NCBI RefSeq assembly: GCF_900107855.1
Contig: NZ_FNRJ01000004.1
Span: 1 to 64,000 of the forward strand
Length of the DNA: 64,000 nucleotides
DNA from: Marinobacterium iners DSM 11526
Lineage (GTDB): Bacteria; Pseudomonadota; Gammaproteobacteria; Pseudomonadales; Balneatricaceae
Direction: 5' to 3'
Shown here: piece by piece, positions 17,717 through 26,097 of the stretch
Numbering within the stretch: the stretch's first letter is position 1
How the letters are laid out: the number at the start of each line of letters is the position of its first letter
The notes under the pieces: model-generated
What the model was told of the DNA's origin: nothing
What the model saw: the letters and a program-made list of their open reading frames with translations, nothing else
Databases searched by the model: none
Position numbers and translations under genes: made by a program

Positions 17717-19450
17717 TCAATCACTGTCCAGTTTTTTCAATCGATAGGCCAGCTGCGGCCGAGTCATCCCCAGCAGACGAGCCGCCTTTGAAACGTTGCC
17801 CTCAACGCGGTCCATCGCGGTTCGGATCAGTTGCTCTTCCATTGCTTCCAGGCTGAACTCTTCGCTCAATAATTGATCGCACAGCAGGTCCTGCGGCAGC
17901 ATGCCGCTGTCTGATTGCAGCGGCTGGCGGTCCAGCGGCAGGCGCTCGGTCCCCAGGGTTCCATTGCGCTTGATACTGTTAAGCGGATGAGTCGGTTCCG
18001 ATAACGAGGGGAAAAACGCATCCAGATCGATGGTGTGATTGTTATCGGTCAGAATTACACCGCGTTCGATCATGTTTTCCAGCTCGCGGATATTACCGGG
18101 CCACTTGTAGTTCATCAGGGCCTGCATTGCCAGATCGGATACACCCAGCGTGCGCTTGTTGTACAGGGTGTGATACTTCTCGAGAAAATGCTCAATCAAC
18201 AGTGGAATATCCTCTGTGCGGTCTCGCAATGGTGGAATATGCACCGGATACACATTGAGCCGATAGAACAGGTCAGGGCGGAATTTGCCGTTGCGAACCG
18301 CCTCTTCAAGATCTTCGTTGGCAGCAGCCACCACACGCACATCGATGCGGCGGGTACGGGTATCGCCCACCCGCTCCATTTCGCTTTCCTGCAGCACGCG
18401 TAACAGACTGGCCTGGGCGCGCGGTGATAGCTCGATCACTTCATCCAGGAAGATTGTGCCGCCGTGAGCGCGCTCGAACTTGCCTTCGCGGGACTGAACC
18501 GCACCGGTAAAGGCTCCCTTCTCAACCCCGAACAGCTCGGCTTCAATCAGGTCCGGCGGAATACAGGCGCAGTTGACTGCCACAAATGCCTTGTCGGCAC
18601 GGTCTGAGCTGAGGTGCAGGCCGCGGGCGACAATCTCCTTGCCAACGCCGGTTTCGCCCTGCAGCAGTACCGTGACGCGACTGGAGGAGGCGCGGCGAAT
18701 CAGCTGACACACATTCTTGAACGCGCCTGAGCGTCCCACCGAGTTGAACAGCAGGTCTTCACTCTGGTCAGAGCTGCGGAAGTTGTCGCGCAGATCACTT
18801 AGCTGGCTCTGCAATGAAAACAGCTCTTCGGCGATGGGGTCAGGCAACAGGTAGCGCTCCAGCTCGGCTTGGTCATCCCACTGTTCGACCGGCTTACCGA
18901 CAATATGGCAGTGATCATGTCCCATGCCGGCGCATTGGGTTTCCTTGAAAATCACCTGTTGGCCCATGAAATAGGTCGTATAGCCGCTGGCATAGCCGAT
19001 CAATGTCCAGCAGATAGGCTCCTCTGCAGGGCCAAAATCGTGCAGGTGCACATCGGCCTCATATGAGTCGAACCAGTCGAATTCTCCATGGAAAATGCCG
19101 TTATCCATGTCGATATTGAGCGCAACGGGTTTAACGTTAACCATCCCTTTGATGCAATGCAGCTGGGGGCCAACGAAGAAGGCATCCTCTTTTGACATGT
19201 CTGGCCTGACCTTGGCTACCAGTTCGGCATCTTTCCAGCCGGAGTGGTAGCCGAAACGCATCAAGAAGCCCTTGGCACGGTTGATGCCCAAAGTGTCAAT
19301 CAGCTCTTTGCGCAGCAGACCCATTACACTGGAATGGATCATCAGCATGCGTTGTTCATTCAGCCAGATCTTGCCTTTGTCGCTTTCAAAGCGGATCTGT
19401 GACAGTAGGTCTCCGCTGCCGGGAAACTCTAGTTCTTGTGTAGTTGCCAT
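17717..19450 (-). CDS. dmpR: sigma54-dependent phenol-responsive activator, DmpR/XylR/PoxR family
   Basis: The 577-residue protein has an N-terminal XylR_N sensor (about residues 15-110) and V4R domain (about 130-205, with CAGMGHDHCHIVG), a linker, an AAA+ domain (about 230-465) with Walker A GETGVGKE and the sigma54 loop GAFTGA at 312-317, and a C-terminal Fis-type helix-turn-helix (about 535-575, NVSKAARLLGMTRPQLAYRL). Members bind phenols through the N-terminal part and activate RpoN promoters from upstream sites. It is divergent from the phenol hydroxylase operon. An identical promoter core at 31354-31371 suggests a second target. The symbol dmpR is by family. Confidence 0.95.
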   Translation of the reverse strand: MATTQELEFPGSGDLLSQIRFESDKGKIWLNEQRMLMIHSSVMGLLRKELIDTLGINRAKGFLMRFGYHSGWKDAELVAKVRPDMSKEDAFFVGPQLHCIKGMVNVKPVALNIDMDNGIFHGEFDWFDSYEADVHLHDFGPAEEPICWTLIGYASGYTTYFMGQQVIFKETQCAGMGHDHCHIVGKPVEQWDDQAELERYLLPDPIAEELFSLQSQLSDLRDNFRSSDQSEDLLFNSVGRSGAFKNVCQLIRRASSSRVTVLLQGETGVGKEIVARGLHLSSDRADKAFVAVNCACIPPDLIEAELFGVEKGAFTGAVQSREGKFERAHGGTIFLDEVIELSPRAQASLLRVLQESEMERVGDTRTRRIDVRVVAAANEDLEEAVRNGKFRPDLFYRLNVYPVHIPPLRDRTEDIPLLIEHFLEKYHTLYNKRTLGVSDLAMQALMNYKWPGNIRELENMIERGVILTDNNHTIDLDAFFPSLSEPTHPLNSIKRNGTLGTERLPLDRQPLQSDSGMLPQDLLCDQLLSEEFSLEAMEEQLIRTAMDRVEGNVSKAARLLGMTRPQLAYRLKKLDSD

Positions 19451-19604
19451 AGTTGTTTTTATACCGGCTTGGTGTGAGCGATGTTCTGTGAGCGGGCCTG
19501 CGGCCCTTTTTCATTGTTGAAAGATTTCATGCGGATTTGAAAGAGAAAGTGCAAAGCATACGACTAAAGTATCATTTGGTGTTCTTATCAAAATCAACGC
19601 GTAT

Positions 19605-19620
19605 TTGATCATCTCATCAA
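19605..19620 (+). promoter_or_regulatory. candidate DmpR/XylR upstream activating sequence
   Basis: TTGATCATCTCATCAA matches the idealised palindrome TTGATCAATTGATCAA at 13 of 16 positions. Its centre is about 175 bases upstream of the -24 GG of the phenol operon promoter, a usual distance for this activator family. Confidence 0.65.
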
Positions 19621-19785
19621 AAAAATTCCTGAAATTTTATGAAATGAGCATTTTTTCAAGCGTGACTATTCATCTATGCAACGCACTGTTGCGATATTGT
19701 TTCCATCGAATTGGGTGTTTTTATCTTATTTAAATCAATAGCTTGGTAGTTTTTTGGGTGTCGTGTTTCAGCCGTTTTTCCAATC

Positions 19786-19801
19786 TGGCACAGCTGTTGC
19801 T
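19786..19801 (+). promoter_or_regulatory. sigma54 (-24/-12) promoter of the phenol hydroxylase operon
   Basis: TGGCAC-AGCTG-TTGCT gives a canonical GG/GC pair with 10-base spacing. The transcript would start near 19811, 35 bases before the dmpK ATG, which rules out the longer upstream frame. The next bases (TCTC) extend an 18-base identity with the promoter at 31354. Confidence 0.9.
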
Positions 19802-19844
19802 CTCTTCATTAACGAATGCATACGCCGATGAGCTGAGGACAACA

Positions 19845-20156
19845 ATGACAAAACTCACACTGCACTCACGAAATGATGATCTGCCAAAGCGTTCGGATTT
19901 TGATCGCCTGACCAAATTCATTAGGGTGCGAAGCCAGCCCGGGGCTCGTTTCGTCGAGTTCGATTTTGCCATTGGTGACCCCTCCCTGTTTGTCGAGCTG
20001 GTGATGCCAAAAGGCGCGTTCGACGAATTTTGTGCCGCCAACGATGTTGTCCACATGACCGAAGATCAGATCCGTGAAGTCGATTCCGAAATGGAAAAAT
20101 GGCGTTATGGAGAAGATACGCTCATGTCACACAACCACGATCGTGATTCCGAATAA
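19845..20156 (+). CDS. dmpK: phenol hydroxylase assembly protein (DmpK/PhhK family)
   Basis: The 103-residue protein matches the small DmpK family, first gene of multicomponent phenol hydroxylase operons, needed for in vivo activity and thought to help assemble the diiron site. Typical segments are KFIRVRSQPGARFVEFDFAIGDPSLFVELVMP and the acidic C-terminus. The chosen ATG follows GAGGACAACA; a longer open frame from 19743 would begin upstream of the sigma54 promoter and is rejected. The dmpL gene follows after 26 bases. Confidence 0.9.
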   Translation: MTKLTLHSRNDDLPKRSDFDRLTKFIRVRSQPGARFVEFDFAIGDPSLFVELVMPKGAFDEFCAANDVVHMTEDQIREVDSEMEKWRYGEDTLMSHNHDRDSE

Positions 20157-20182
20157 CAACAACTGCAGCTGGGAAGAGTTCC

Positions 20183-21166
20183 ATGACCATTGAAATCAAA
20201 ACAGCCACGCTGGAACCGGTTCGCAATACCTATGCCAACGTAGAGCGCCGCTTCGGCGACAAGCCGGCTACCCGCTATCAGGAAGCAACCTACGACCTTC
20301 AGTCTGAAACCAATTTTCATTACCGCCCACTGTGGCAGCCGGACCTTGAGCTGAATGATACTCGCCGTACCGCCATCCAGATGGCTGACTGGTACGCCCT
20401 CAAGGATCCGCGACAGTTCTACTACGGCACTTACGTGCAGCAGCGCGCCAAAATGCAGGAAAACGCCGAGAGCAACTACGCGTTCTTTGAAAAGCGCGAT
20501 CTTGCCCGCCATCTGAGCGAAGAACGCCAGGCCGAGGTAATCCGCTACCTGGTGCCGCTGCGTCACCTGGAGCACACCGCCAACCTGAACAACATGTATG
20601 GAGCGGCTTACGGCTACGGTACCGCGATCACTCAGGCGTTGCTGTTTGATGGCATGGATCGGCTTGGCATCGCACAGTATCTCTCGCGTATCGGTTTGAT
20701 ACTGGACGGCAACAGCGGCGATGCACTGGCCGAGGCAAAACAGCAATGGATGGAAGCTGACATCTGGCAGGGGCTGCGTGCGTTGTGTGAAGAGATGCTG
20801 GTAACCGAAGACTGGTTTGAAGTGAGTGTCGCACAGAACCTTGTTGTGGACACCCTGGTGTATGACCTTGTCTATGCCCAGTTTGATCAGCACCTGGCAG
20901 ACAACGGTGCTCAGGATGTCGCCATGCTCACCGAGTTCATGCAGCTCTGGTACAAGGACACGACACGCTGGGTAGATGCCGTAATGAAAACGACAGCGGC
21001 TGAGTCCGAAGAAAACAAGGCGCTGCTGGCGCAGTGGATCGAGAAGTGGCGTGGCAAGGCTGCAGAAGCCTTGGCACCGCTTGCATCCGCCATGCTGAAT
21101 GACGAAGCGCTGGCACAGTCGCTGGCAGAACTGGATAAGCGGGTCGCGAAGGCCGGTATCAAATAA
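20183..21166 (+). CDS. dmpL: phenol hydroxylase oxygenase component, beta subunit (P1)
   Basis: The 327-residue subunit of the diiron hydroxylase (family of YHS/toluene monooxygenase beta subunits) has the RYQEATYDLQSETNFHYRPLW start and the RHLEHTANLNNMYGAAYGYGTAI block. It has the ferritin-like fold without iron ligands and supports the alpha subunit in an (alpha-beta-gamma)2 oxygenase. A 355-residue frame on the opposite strand (20105-21172) is a coding shadow. Confidence 0.95.
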   Translation: MTIEIKTATLEPVRNTYANVERRFGDKPATRYQEATYDLQSETNFHYRPLWQPDLELNDTRRTAIQMADWYALKDPRQFYYGTYVQQRAKMQENAESNYAFFEKRDLARHLSEERQAEVIRYLVPLRHLEHTANLNNMYGAAYGYGTAITQALLFDGMDRLGIAQYLSRIGLILDGNSGDALAEAKQQWMEADIWQGLRALCEEMLVTEDWFEVSVAQNLVVDTLVYDLVYAQFDQHLADNGAQDVAMLTEFMQLWYKDTTRWVDAVMKTTAAESEENKALLAQWIEKWRGKAAEALAPLASAMLNDEALAQSLAELDKRVAKAGIK

Positions 21167-21183
21167 CAACAAGGAAATGCCCC

Positions 21184-21453
21184 ATGTCCAAAGTATATAT
21201 CGCGCTGCAGGATAACGATGAATCTCGCTACATCGTCGAGGCTATCGAGGAAGACAATCCTGAAGCGACCGTGATTCACATGCCGGCCATGATTCGCATT
21301 GAAGCCGAAAACTATCTCGCGGTGAAACGTGAAACCGTGGAAGAAAAAATGGGACGTGACTGGGACGTGCAGGAGCTGCACCTGAACCTGATCACGATCG
21401 GTGGCAACGTCGACGAAGACGACGATCAGATCACCCTGACCTGGAACTCATAA
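21184..21453 (+). CDS. dmpM: phenol hydroxylase activator protein (P2)
   Basis: The 89-residue cofactorless effector protein (MmoB/DmpM family) starts MSKVYIALQDNDESRYIVEA and has the conserved GRDWDVQELHLNLITIGG segment. It binds the oxygenase to gate electron transfer and substrate turnover. It lies between the beta and alpha genes as in other phenol hydroxylase operons. Confidence 0.96.
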   Translation: MSKVYIALQDNDESRYIVEAIEEDNPEATVIHMPAMIRIEAENYLAVKRETVEEKMGRDWDVQELHLNLITIGGNVDEDDDQITLTWNS

Positions 21454-21469
21454 CAAGAAGGTAACCCCG

Positions 21470-22972
21470 ATGGCAGCCAAGAAACTCAACATCAAAGACA
21501 AATATCGCCTGCTGACCCGTGATCTGGATTGGGACTTTTCCTATCAGGATCGTAAAGATGCATTTCCGTTCGAAGAGTTCGAAGGGATCAAGATTACCGA
21601 CTGGTCCAAATGGGAAGACCCGTTTCGCCTGACCATGGATTCCTACTGGAAGTATCAGGCTGAAAAAGAGAAAAAGCTGTACGCCATTTTTGATGCGTTT
21701 TCTCAGAACAACGGCCAGCTCAATATCTCCGATCCGCGTTATGTCAACGCACTGAAAATCTTCCTGACCGGTGTTTCGCCGCTTGAGTATCAGGCGTTCC
21801 AGGGCTTTGCTCACACCGGTCGCCAGTTTGGCGGCGTTGGCGCTCGCGTCGCCTGCCAGATGCAGTCCATCGATGAACTGCGTCACGTCCAGACTCAGGT
21901 TCACGCCATGAGTCACTACAACAAGTTCTTTGACGGTTTGCAGGACTGGTCGCACATGCACGACCGCGTGTGGTACCTGTCTGTACCCAAATCGTTCTTC
22001 AACGATGCGCGTGCAGCGGGTCCGTTCGAGTTCATGGTGGCAATCGGCTTCAGCTTCGAATACGTGCTGACCAACCTGCTGTTTGTACCCTTCATGTCCG
22101 GCGCAGCCTACAACGGTGATATGGCCACCGTAACCTTCGGCTTCTCGGCCCAGTCCGACGAAGCGCGCCACATGACCCTTGGGCTTGAGGTGATCAAGTT
22201 CCTGCTGGAGCAGCATGAAGACAACGTGCCGATCGTACAGAAATGGATCGATAAGTGGTTCTGGCGCGGCACCCGTCTGCTTACCATCGTGGCGATGATG
22301 ATGGACTACATGCTGCCCAACAAGGTGATGAGCTGGAAAGAAGCCTGGGAAGTGTACTTTGAAGAGGCCGGTGGCGCTTTGTTCAAGGACTTGGCTCGCT
22401 ACGGCATCCGCATGCCGAAGTACGCCGATACCATCGAGAAGGAAAAGGAACACGTTTCGCATCAGGCCTGGTGGACCTTCTATACCCATGGTCATGCGGC
22501 CGGCTTCCACACCTGGATCCCGACCGATGAAGAGCTGGACTGGTTGAGCGAGAAGTACCCCGATACGTTCGACAAATACTACCGTCCGCGCTGGGAGCTG
22601 GCGAAAGAGATGGAAGCCCGCGGTGAGCGTTTCTATACCAAGGCTCTGCCTCAGCTGTGTACTACCTGTCAGATCCCGATGCTGTTTACCGAGATGGATG
22701 ATCCGAGCCAGACCTGCTATCGCGATACGGTCTACAACGGTGATCGTTACCACTTCTGCTCGGATGGCTGTAAGGACATCTTCGATGATGAACCGGAGAA
22801 GTTTGTGCAGTCCTGGCTGCCGGTGCACCAGATCTTCCAGGGCAACTGTGGTGGTCCGGGTGTTGAAGACATCCTGCGCGACTACTACCAGATGAACGTC
22901 GGCGTCGACAACATGGACATCAAGGGCTCTCCAGACGAAGAGCGCTGGAAGAAGTGGAAGGGCGTTGCCTGA
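21470..22972 (+). CDS. dmpN: phenol hydroxylase oxygenase component, alpha subunit (P3)
   Basis: The 500-residue catalytic subunit carries the diiron site: E106 (EYQAF), E136 and H139 (DELRH), E197 (FEYVLTN), E231 and H234 (DEARH). It hydroxylates phenol to catechol with O2. C-terminal CxxC pairs (CTTCQIPML, and C-SDG-C near residue 430) match the zinc-like YHS region of this family. Length is as expected (about 500-517). A 515-residue antisense open frame overlies it and is rejected as a codon-bias shadow. Confidence 0.97.
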   Translation: MAAKKLNIKDKYRLLTRDLDWDFSYQDRKDAFPFEEFEGIKITDWSKWEDPFRLTMDSYWKYQAEKEKKLYAIFDAFSQNNGQLNISDPRYVNALKIFLTGVSPLEYQAFQGFAHTGRQFGGVGARVACQMQSIDELRHVQTQVHAMSHYNKFFDGLQDWSHMHDRVWYLSVPKSFFNDARAAGPFEFMVAIGFSFEYVLTNLLFVPFMSGAAYNGDMATVTFGFSAQSDEARHMTLGLEVIKFLLEQHEDNVPIVQKWIDKWFWRGTRLLTIVAMMMDYMLPNKVMSWKEAWEVYFEEAGGALFKDLARYGIRMPKYADTIEKEKEHVSHQAWWTFYTHGHAAGFHTWIPTDEELDWLSEKYPDTFDKYYRPRWELAKEMEARGERFYTKALPQLCTTCQIPMLFTEMDDPSQTCYRDTVYNGDRYHFCSDGCKDIFDDEPEKFVQSWLPVHQIFQGNCGGPGVEDILRDYYQMNVGVDNMDIKGSPDEERWKKWKGVA

Positions 22973-23047
22973 AGTCACTGAGAGGCGCGCTGAACATGCA
23001 GCCGCTTCTCAATTCGGTGTATCTACACGAGTTTGAGGATAACAATA

Positions 23048-23410
23048 ATGCCAGTATATGCCATCACACCCGACTATAAGGGTGATGTTAAAGACCGTGT
23101 TGAAAATTTCCACGGCAATCAGATTGTCTATGTAGGCTGGGACCATCATCTGATGTTCTGTGCCGCCTTTGCCTACCCGCTGCCGCCGGAAACGCTGTTC
23201 CGTGCGCTGCGTGATGAGGTAATGCCTGAGGGTTTTTCACTGCACCCGGAGTGGTCCAAAATCGACTGGTCCAAAGCAACCTGGCTTCTGGACGGCCAGC
23301 CGTTTGAGCCGCAGCTGGATGTGTCCCTCAAGGATCAGGGTATTGGCCACAAGTCCCTGTTGCGCTTCCAAACCCCTGATCTCAAGGGTTACAAGGGCGC
23401 GGGCGTTTGA
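23048..23410 (+). CDS. dmpO: phenol hydroxylase oxygenase component, gamma subunit (P4)
   Basis: The 120-residue subunit (TmoB/DmpO-like) starts MPVYAITPDYKGDVKDRVENF and contains the WDHHLMFCAAFAYPLPPETLF block. ATG 23048 is chosen because GAGGA lies eight bases before it; the open frame from TTG 23033 would overlap that site. It completes the hexameric oxygenase with alpha and beta. The reductase gene starts 10 bases after its stop. Confidence 0.94.
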   Translation: MPVYAITPDYKGDVKDRVENFHGNQIVYVGWDHHLMFCAAFAYPLPPETLFRALRDEVMPEGFSLHPEWSKIDWSKATWLLDGQPFEPQLDVSLKDQGIGHKSLLRFQTPDLKGYKGAGV

Positions 23411-23420
23411 GGAGAGCGTT

Positions 23421-24482
23421 ATGAGTTATGAAGTCAGGGTCGAACCGACCGGTGATGTGATCGAAGTCGACGATGGGCAGACCATTCTGGATGCTGCCCT
23501 GCGTCAGGGGGTCTGGCTGCCGTTTGCCTGTGGTCATGGAACCTGTGCCACCTGCAAGGTGCAGGTACTTGAAGGTGATGCCGATCTGGGCAACGCCTCA
23601 CCCTTCGCGCTGATGGATATAGAGCGTGAAGAGGGCAAGATTCTGGTTTGCTGTGCCACACCAGAGAGTGATCTGGTGATCGAAGCCGACATCGACGTCG
23701 ACCCCGATTTTCTGGGCTACCCGGTACAGGACTACGTCGGCACCGTCACCGACATCGTCGATCTGTCGCCCACCATCAAGGGAATCACCTTTGAACTGGA
23801 CAGTGCGATGGAATTTCAGGCGGGGCAGTACATCAACCTGAAAATTCCGGGCGTTGAAGGTACGCGAGCCTTCTCGATTGCCAACAAGCCCAGTGATGAC
23901 CGCCATGTCGAACTGCATATTCGTCGGATTCAGGATGGCGCCGGCACCACCTGGCTGCATGAGCAACTGCAGGTGGGTGATACGCTGGATATTTCCGGTC
24001 CCTATGGTCAGTTCTTTGTCCGCAAGTCAGATGATCAGGACGTGATCTTTATCGCGGGTGGCTCCGGTCTTTCCAGTCCGCAATCGATGATTCTGGATCT
24101 GCTGGAAGCGGGCGACAATCGCCAGATCTATCTGTTCCAGGGAGCGCGTAACGTCAGTGAGTTGTACAACCGTGAGATGTTCGAAGCGCTCGACCGTGAG
24201 CACGACAACTTCCACTACATTCCGGCTTTGAATGAACCTCTTGACGAGGATCAATGGCAAGGCTTCAAGGGTTTTGTGCATGAAGCGGCCATCGACCGGT
24301 TTGATAACCGCTTCAGCGGTCACAAGGCTTACCTTTGCGGGCCGCCGCCAATGATCGATGCTGCCATCACTGCGCTGATGCAGGGGCGCCTGTTCGAGCG
24401 GGACATCCACATGGAGCGCTTTGTAACGGCTGCAGACGGTGCTGATGAGCAGACCCGTTCAGCGCTGTTTAAACGAATCTGA
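23421..24482 (+). CDS. dmpP: phenol hydroxylase NADH:ferredoxin reductase component (P5)
   Basis: The 353-residue reductase passes electrons from NADH through FAD and a plant-type [2Fe-2S] cluster to the oxygenase. The N-terminal ferredoxin domain has CGHGTCATCK with a later Cys (about residues 37-77). It is followed by the FAD domain (RAFSIAN) and NAD domain (IFIAGGSGLSSPQSM; CGPPPMIDAAI near the C-terminus). The ATG is preceded by GAGGAG; the upstream extension to 23304 overlaps dmpO and is rejected. Confidence 0.96.
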   Translation: MSYEVRVEPTGDVIEVDDGQTILDAALRQGVWLPFACGHGTCATCKVQVLEGDADLGNASPFALMDIEREEGKILVCCATPESDLVIEADIDVDPDFLGYPVQDYVGTVTDIVDLSPTIKGITFELDSAMEFQAGQYINLKIPGVEGTRAFSIANKPSDDRHVELHIRRIQDGAGTTWLHEQLQVGDTLDISGPYGQFFVRKSDDQDVIFIAGGSGLSSPQSMILDLLEAGDNRQIYLFQGARNVSELYNREMFEALDREHDNFHYIPALNEPLDEDQWQGFKGFVHEAAIDRFDNRFSGHKAYLCGPPPMIDAAITALMQGRLFERDIHMERFVTAADGADEQTRSALFKRI

Positions 24483-24589
24483 TCCCGAATCAGGGATAGT
24501 TTCACCCGCTTTCGGGATTTCATGTTTCCATCTGAGGCGGTGGAAACCCCGGCCTCGAGGCGGGATTATCAGACATCACGTGAGGTCTG
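24482..24589 (+). promoter_or_regulatory. structured spacer between dmpP and the ferredoxin gene
   Basis: The 110-base gap holds several inverted repeats. ATCCCGAA (24482-24489) can pair with TTCGGGAT (24511-24518), or ATCCC with GGGAT (24493-24497), giving alternative folds. GTTTCCATC/GGTGGAAAC (24524-24547) forms a nine-pair stem with a six-base loop. GCCTCGAGGC is a palindrome (24552-24561). CAGACATCACGTGAGGTCTG (24570-24589) contains the GAGG ribosome binding site of the ferredoxin gene. This may lower or regulate translation of the downstream genes. Confidence 0.6.
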
Positions 24590-24592
24590 AAT

Positions 24593-24952
24593 ATGAATAA
24601 CAACTATAACGCATCGACTCCGGAAACACCGCAGCGCCACCGTATCGAGCTGACGGATGAGGAGACCAGCTTTAACGCCAGTTCGGAGTTGAGCCTGCTG
24701 GTCGCCATGGAACGGGCAGGGCAGGCGCTGATACCGGTTGGTTGTCGTGGCGGCGGGTGTGGCAAATGCCGCATCCGGATTTTAAAGGGTGAGTATTTCA
24801 GTAAACGCATGAGCAGAGCCTGGGTTTCCCCCGAACAGGAAGCTGAGGGCACTGTGCTGGCCTGCAGGGTCTATGCCCGCAGTAATCTGACAATCGAACC
24901 TGATCCGCCCGAAGTCGCCACCAGCTGTGGTAAGGCAGATCGAGCAAGCTAA
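24593..24952 (+). CDS. dmpQ: plant-type [2Fe-2S] ferredoxin (DmpQ/XylT type)
   Basis: The 119-residue protein has the ferredoxin pattern CRGGGCGKC (three Cys, about residues 49-57) plus a later Cys in VLACRVYA. DmpQ/XylT-type ferredoxins re-reduce the active-site iron of catechol 2,3-dioxygenase after oxidative inactivation. Its place immediately before the dioxygenase supports this role. Its ribosome binding site lies in an inverted repeat. Confidence 0.92.
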   Translation: MNNNYNASTPETPQRHRIELTDEETSFNASSELSLLVAMERAGQALIPVGCRGGGCGKCRIRILKGEYFSKRMSRAWVSPEQEAEGTVLACRVYARSNLTIEPDPPEVATSCGKADRAS

Positions 24953-24971
24953 CAACTATAAGGAAACGGCT

Positions 24972-25895
24972 ATGAAAAAAGGTGTAATGCGTCCCGGTCA
25001 TATCCAGTTGCGCGTTCTGGATATGGATGAAGCTCTGAAGCACTACGTTGACCTGATGGGCATGATCGAAGCTGATCGTGACACTCAGGGTCGTGTCTAC
25101 CTCAAGGGCTGGACCGAAGTGGATAAATTCTCTCTGGTACTGCGTGAGGCGGATCAACCAGGGATGGATTTTGTCGGTTTCAAATGTCTTGATGAAGCCA
25201 CCATTGATCGTCTCAGTGCCGAGCTGCAGGCGGCGGGTGTTGCCACCGAAGAGATCGCAGCCGGTGACCTGAAGGGCTGCGGCCGTCGCATCGCATTTAC
25301 AGTGCCAACTGGGCATCGCTTCGAGCTATTTGCCACCAAGGAGCAAACCGGCAAGTGGGGCGTGGGCAACCGCAATCCGGAAGCCTGGCCGCGCGATCTG
25401 AAAGGCATGAAAGCGACTCGCTTTGACCACTGTCTGTTGTACGGGCCGGATGTGCCTGCTACCGTCAAGTTGCTCACTGATGTACTGGGTATGGACCTGG
25501 CCGAACAGGTTGTCGACCCTGAAGGCAAACAACTGGCCGGCTTCATGACCGCAAGTATGAAAGCGCACGATGTAGCGTTCATTGAGCATCCCGAACCTGC
25601 CAAGCTGCACCATGCATCCTTCTTCCTGGAAACCTGGAACGATGTGTTGAAAGCAGCGGATCTGATCTCCATGACCGATACTTCCATTGATATTGGTCCG
25701 ACCCGTCACGGCCTGACCCATGGCCAGACCATCTACTTCTTTGACCCGTCAGGTAACCGCAATGAAGTATTTGCCGGTGGAGACTACCATTACCCGGACC
25801 ACGAACCGGTGACCTGGGATGCCGAGCAACTGGGCAAAGCGATCTTCTACCATGACCGTCAGCTCAACGAGCGTTTCCTGACCGTTTTGACCTGA
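24972..25895 (+). CDS. dmpB: catechol 2,3-dioxygenase (extradiol)
   Basis: The 307-residue class I extradiol dioxygenase cleaves catechol to 2-hydroxymuconic semialdehyde. The iron ligands fall exactly at the XylE positions: H153 (FDHCLLYG), H214 (LHHASFFLE) and E265 (NRNEVFAGG). The ATG 24972 follows AAGGAAACGGCT; the frame extends to 24927 but there is no better start. It is the last gene of the operon; a terminator follows. Also called xylE by homology. Confidence 0.97.
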   Translation: MKKGVMRPGHIQLRVLDMDEALKHYVDLMGMIEADRDTQGRVYLKGWTEVDKFSLVLREADQPGMDFVGFKCLDEATIDRLSAELQAAGVATEEIAAGDLKGCGRRIAFTVPTGHRFELFATKEQTGKWGVGNRNPEAWPRDLKGMKATRFDHCLLYGPDVPATVKLLTDVLGMDLAEQVVDPEGKQLAGFMTASMKAHDVAFIEHPEPAKLHHASFFLETWNDVLKAADLISMTDTSIDIGPTRHGLTHGQTIYFFDPSGNRNEVFAGGDYHYPDHEPVTWDAEQLGKAIFYHDRQLNERFLTVLT

Positions 25896-25915
25896 TCCTC
25901 TGTTCTAGCTGTATC

Positions 25916-25949
25916 AAGCCCGCTCCGGTTCGTTCCGCAGCGGGCTTTT
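25916..25949 (+). terminator. intrinsic terminator of the phenol operon
   Basis: AAGCCCGCT and AGCGGGCTT form a nine-pair stem with a 14-base loop, followed by TTTT, 20 bases after the dioxygenase stop. It marks the end of the operon, so no further meta-pathway genes are cotranscribed. Confidence 0.85.
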
Positions 25950-26097
25950 ACGTACAGGGCGTACGGTATGTTGCGGGTGCATGGATGCACAGGAGCATCG
26001 ATGACGTGAAGGTACACCGTGACGCTGGCAGATTTCCACATATTCGCTATGCTGATTTGACTGAGATATCTTTCATCTTTGCTCAATGGAGACAGCA

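Larger units (their letters stand above)
19451..19844. promoter_or_regulatory. dmpR-phenol operon intergenic control region
   Basis: The 394 bases hold no gene. On the dmpR side, a GGGCC-TGC-GGCCC hairpin with adjacent T or A runs (19494-19511) lies in the probable dmpR leader. The middle is AT-rich and has the candidate activator site at 19605-19620 and a related half-site cluster (TTATCAAAATCAA at 19585). The sigma54 core is at 19786-19801. AT-rich DNA between the two is suited to bending, for example by IHF, though I did not identify a clear IHF site. Confidence 0.75.

Noticed and set aside
20105-21172. 355-residue antisense open frame opposite dmpL
   Set aside because: Fully overlaps a secure phenol hydroxylase gene; the peptide is rich in residues expected from reverse-complement codon bias and matches no family.
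21431-22978. 515-residue antisense open frame opposite dmpN
   Set aside because: Same reason: shadow of the alpha subunit gene, no start signals of its own.
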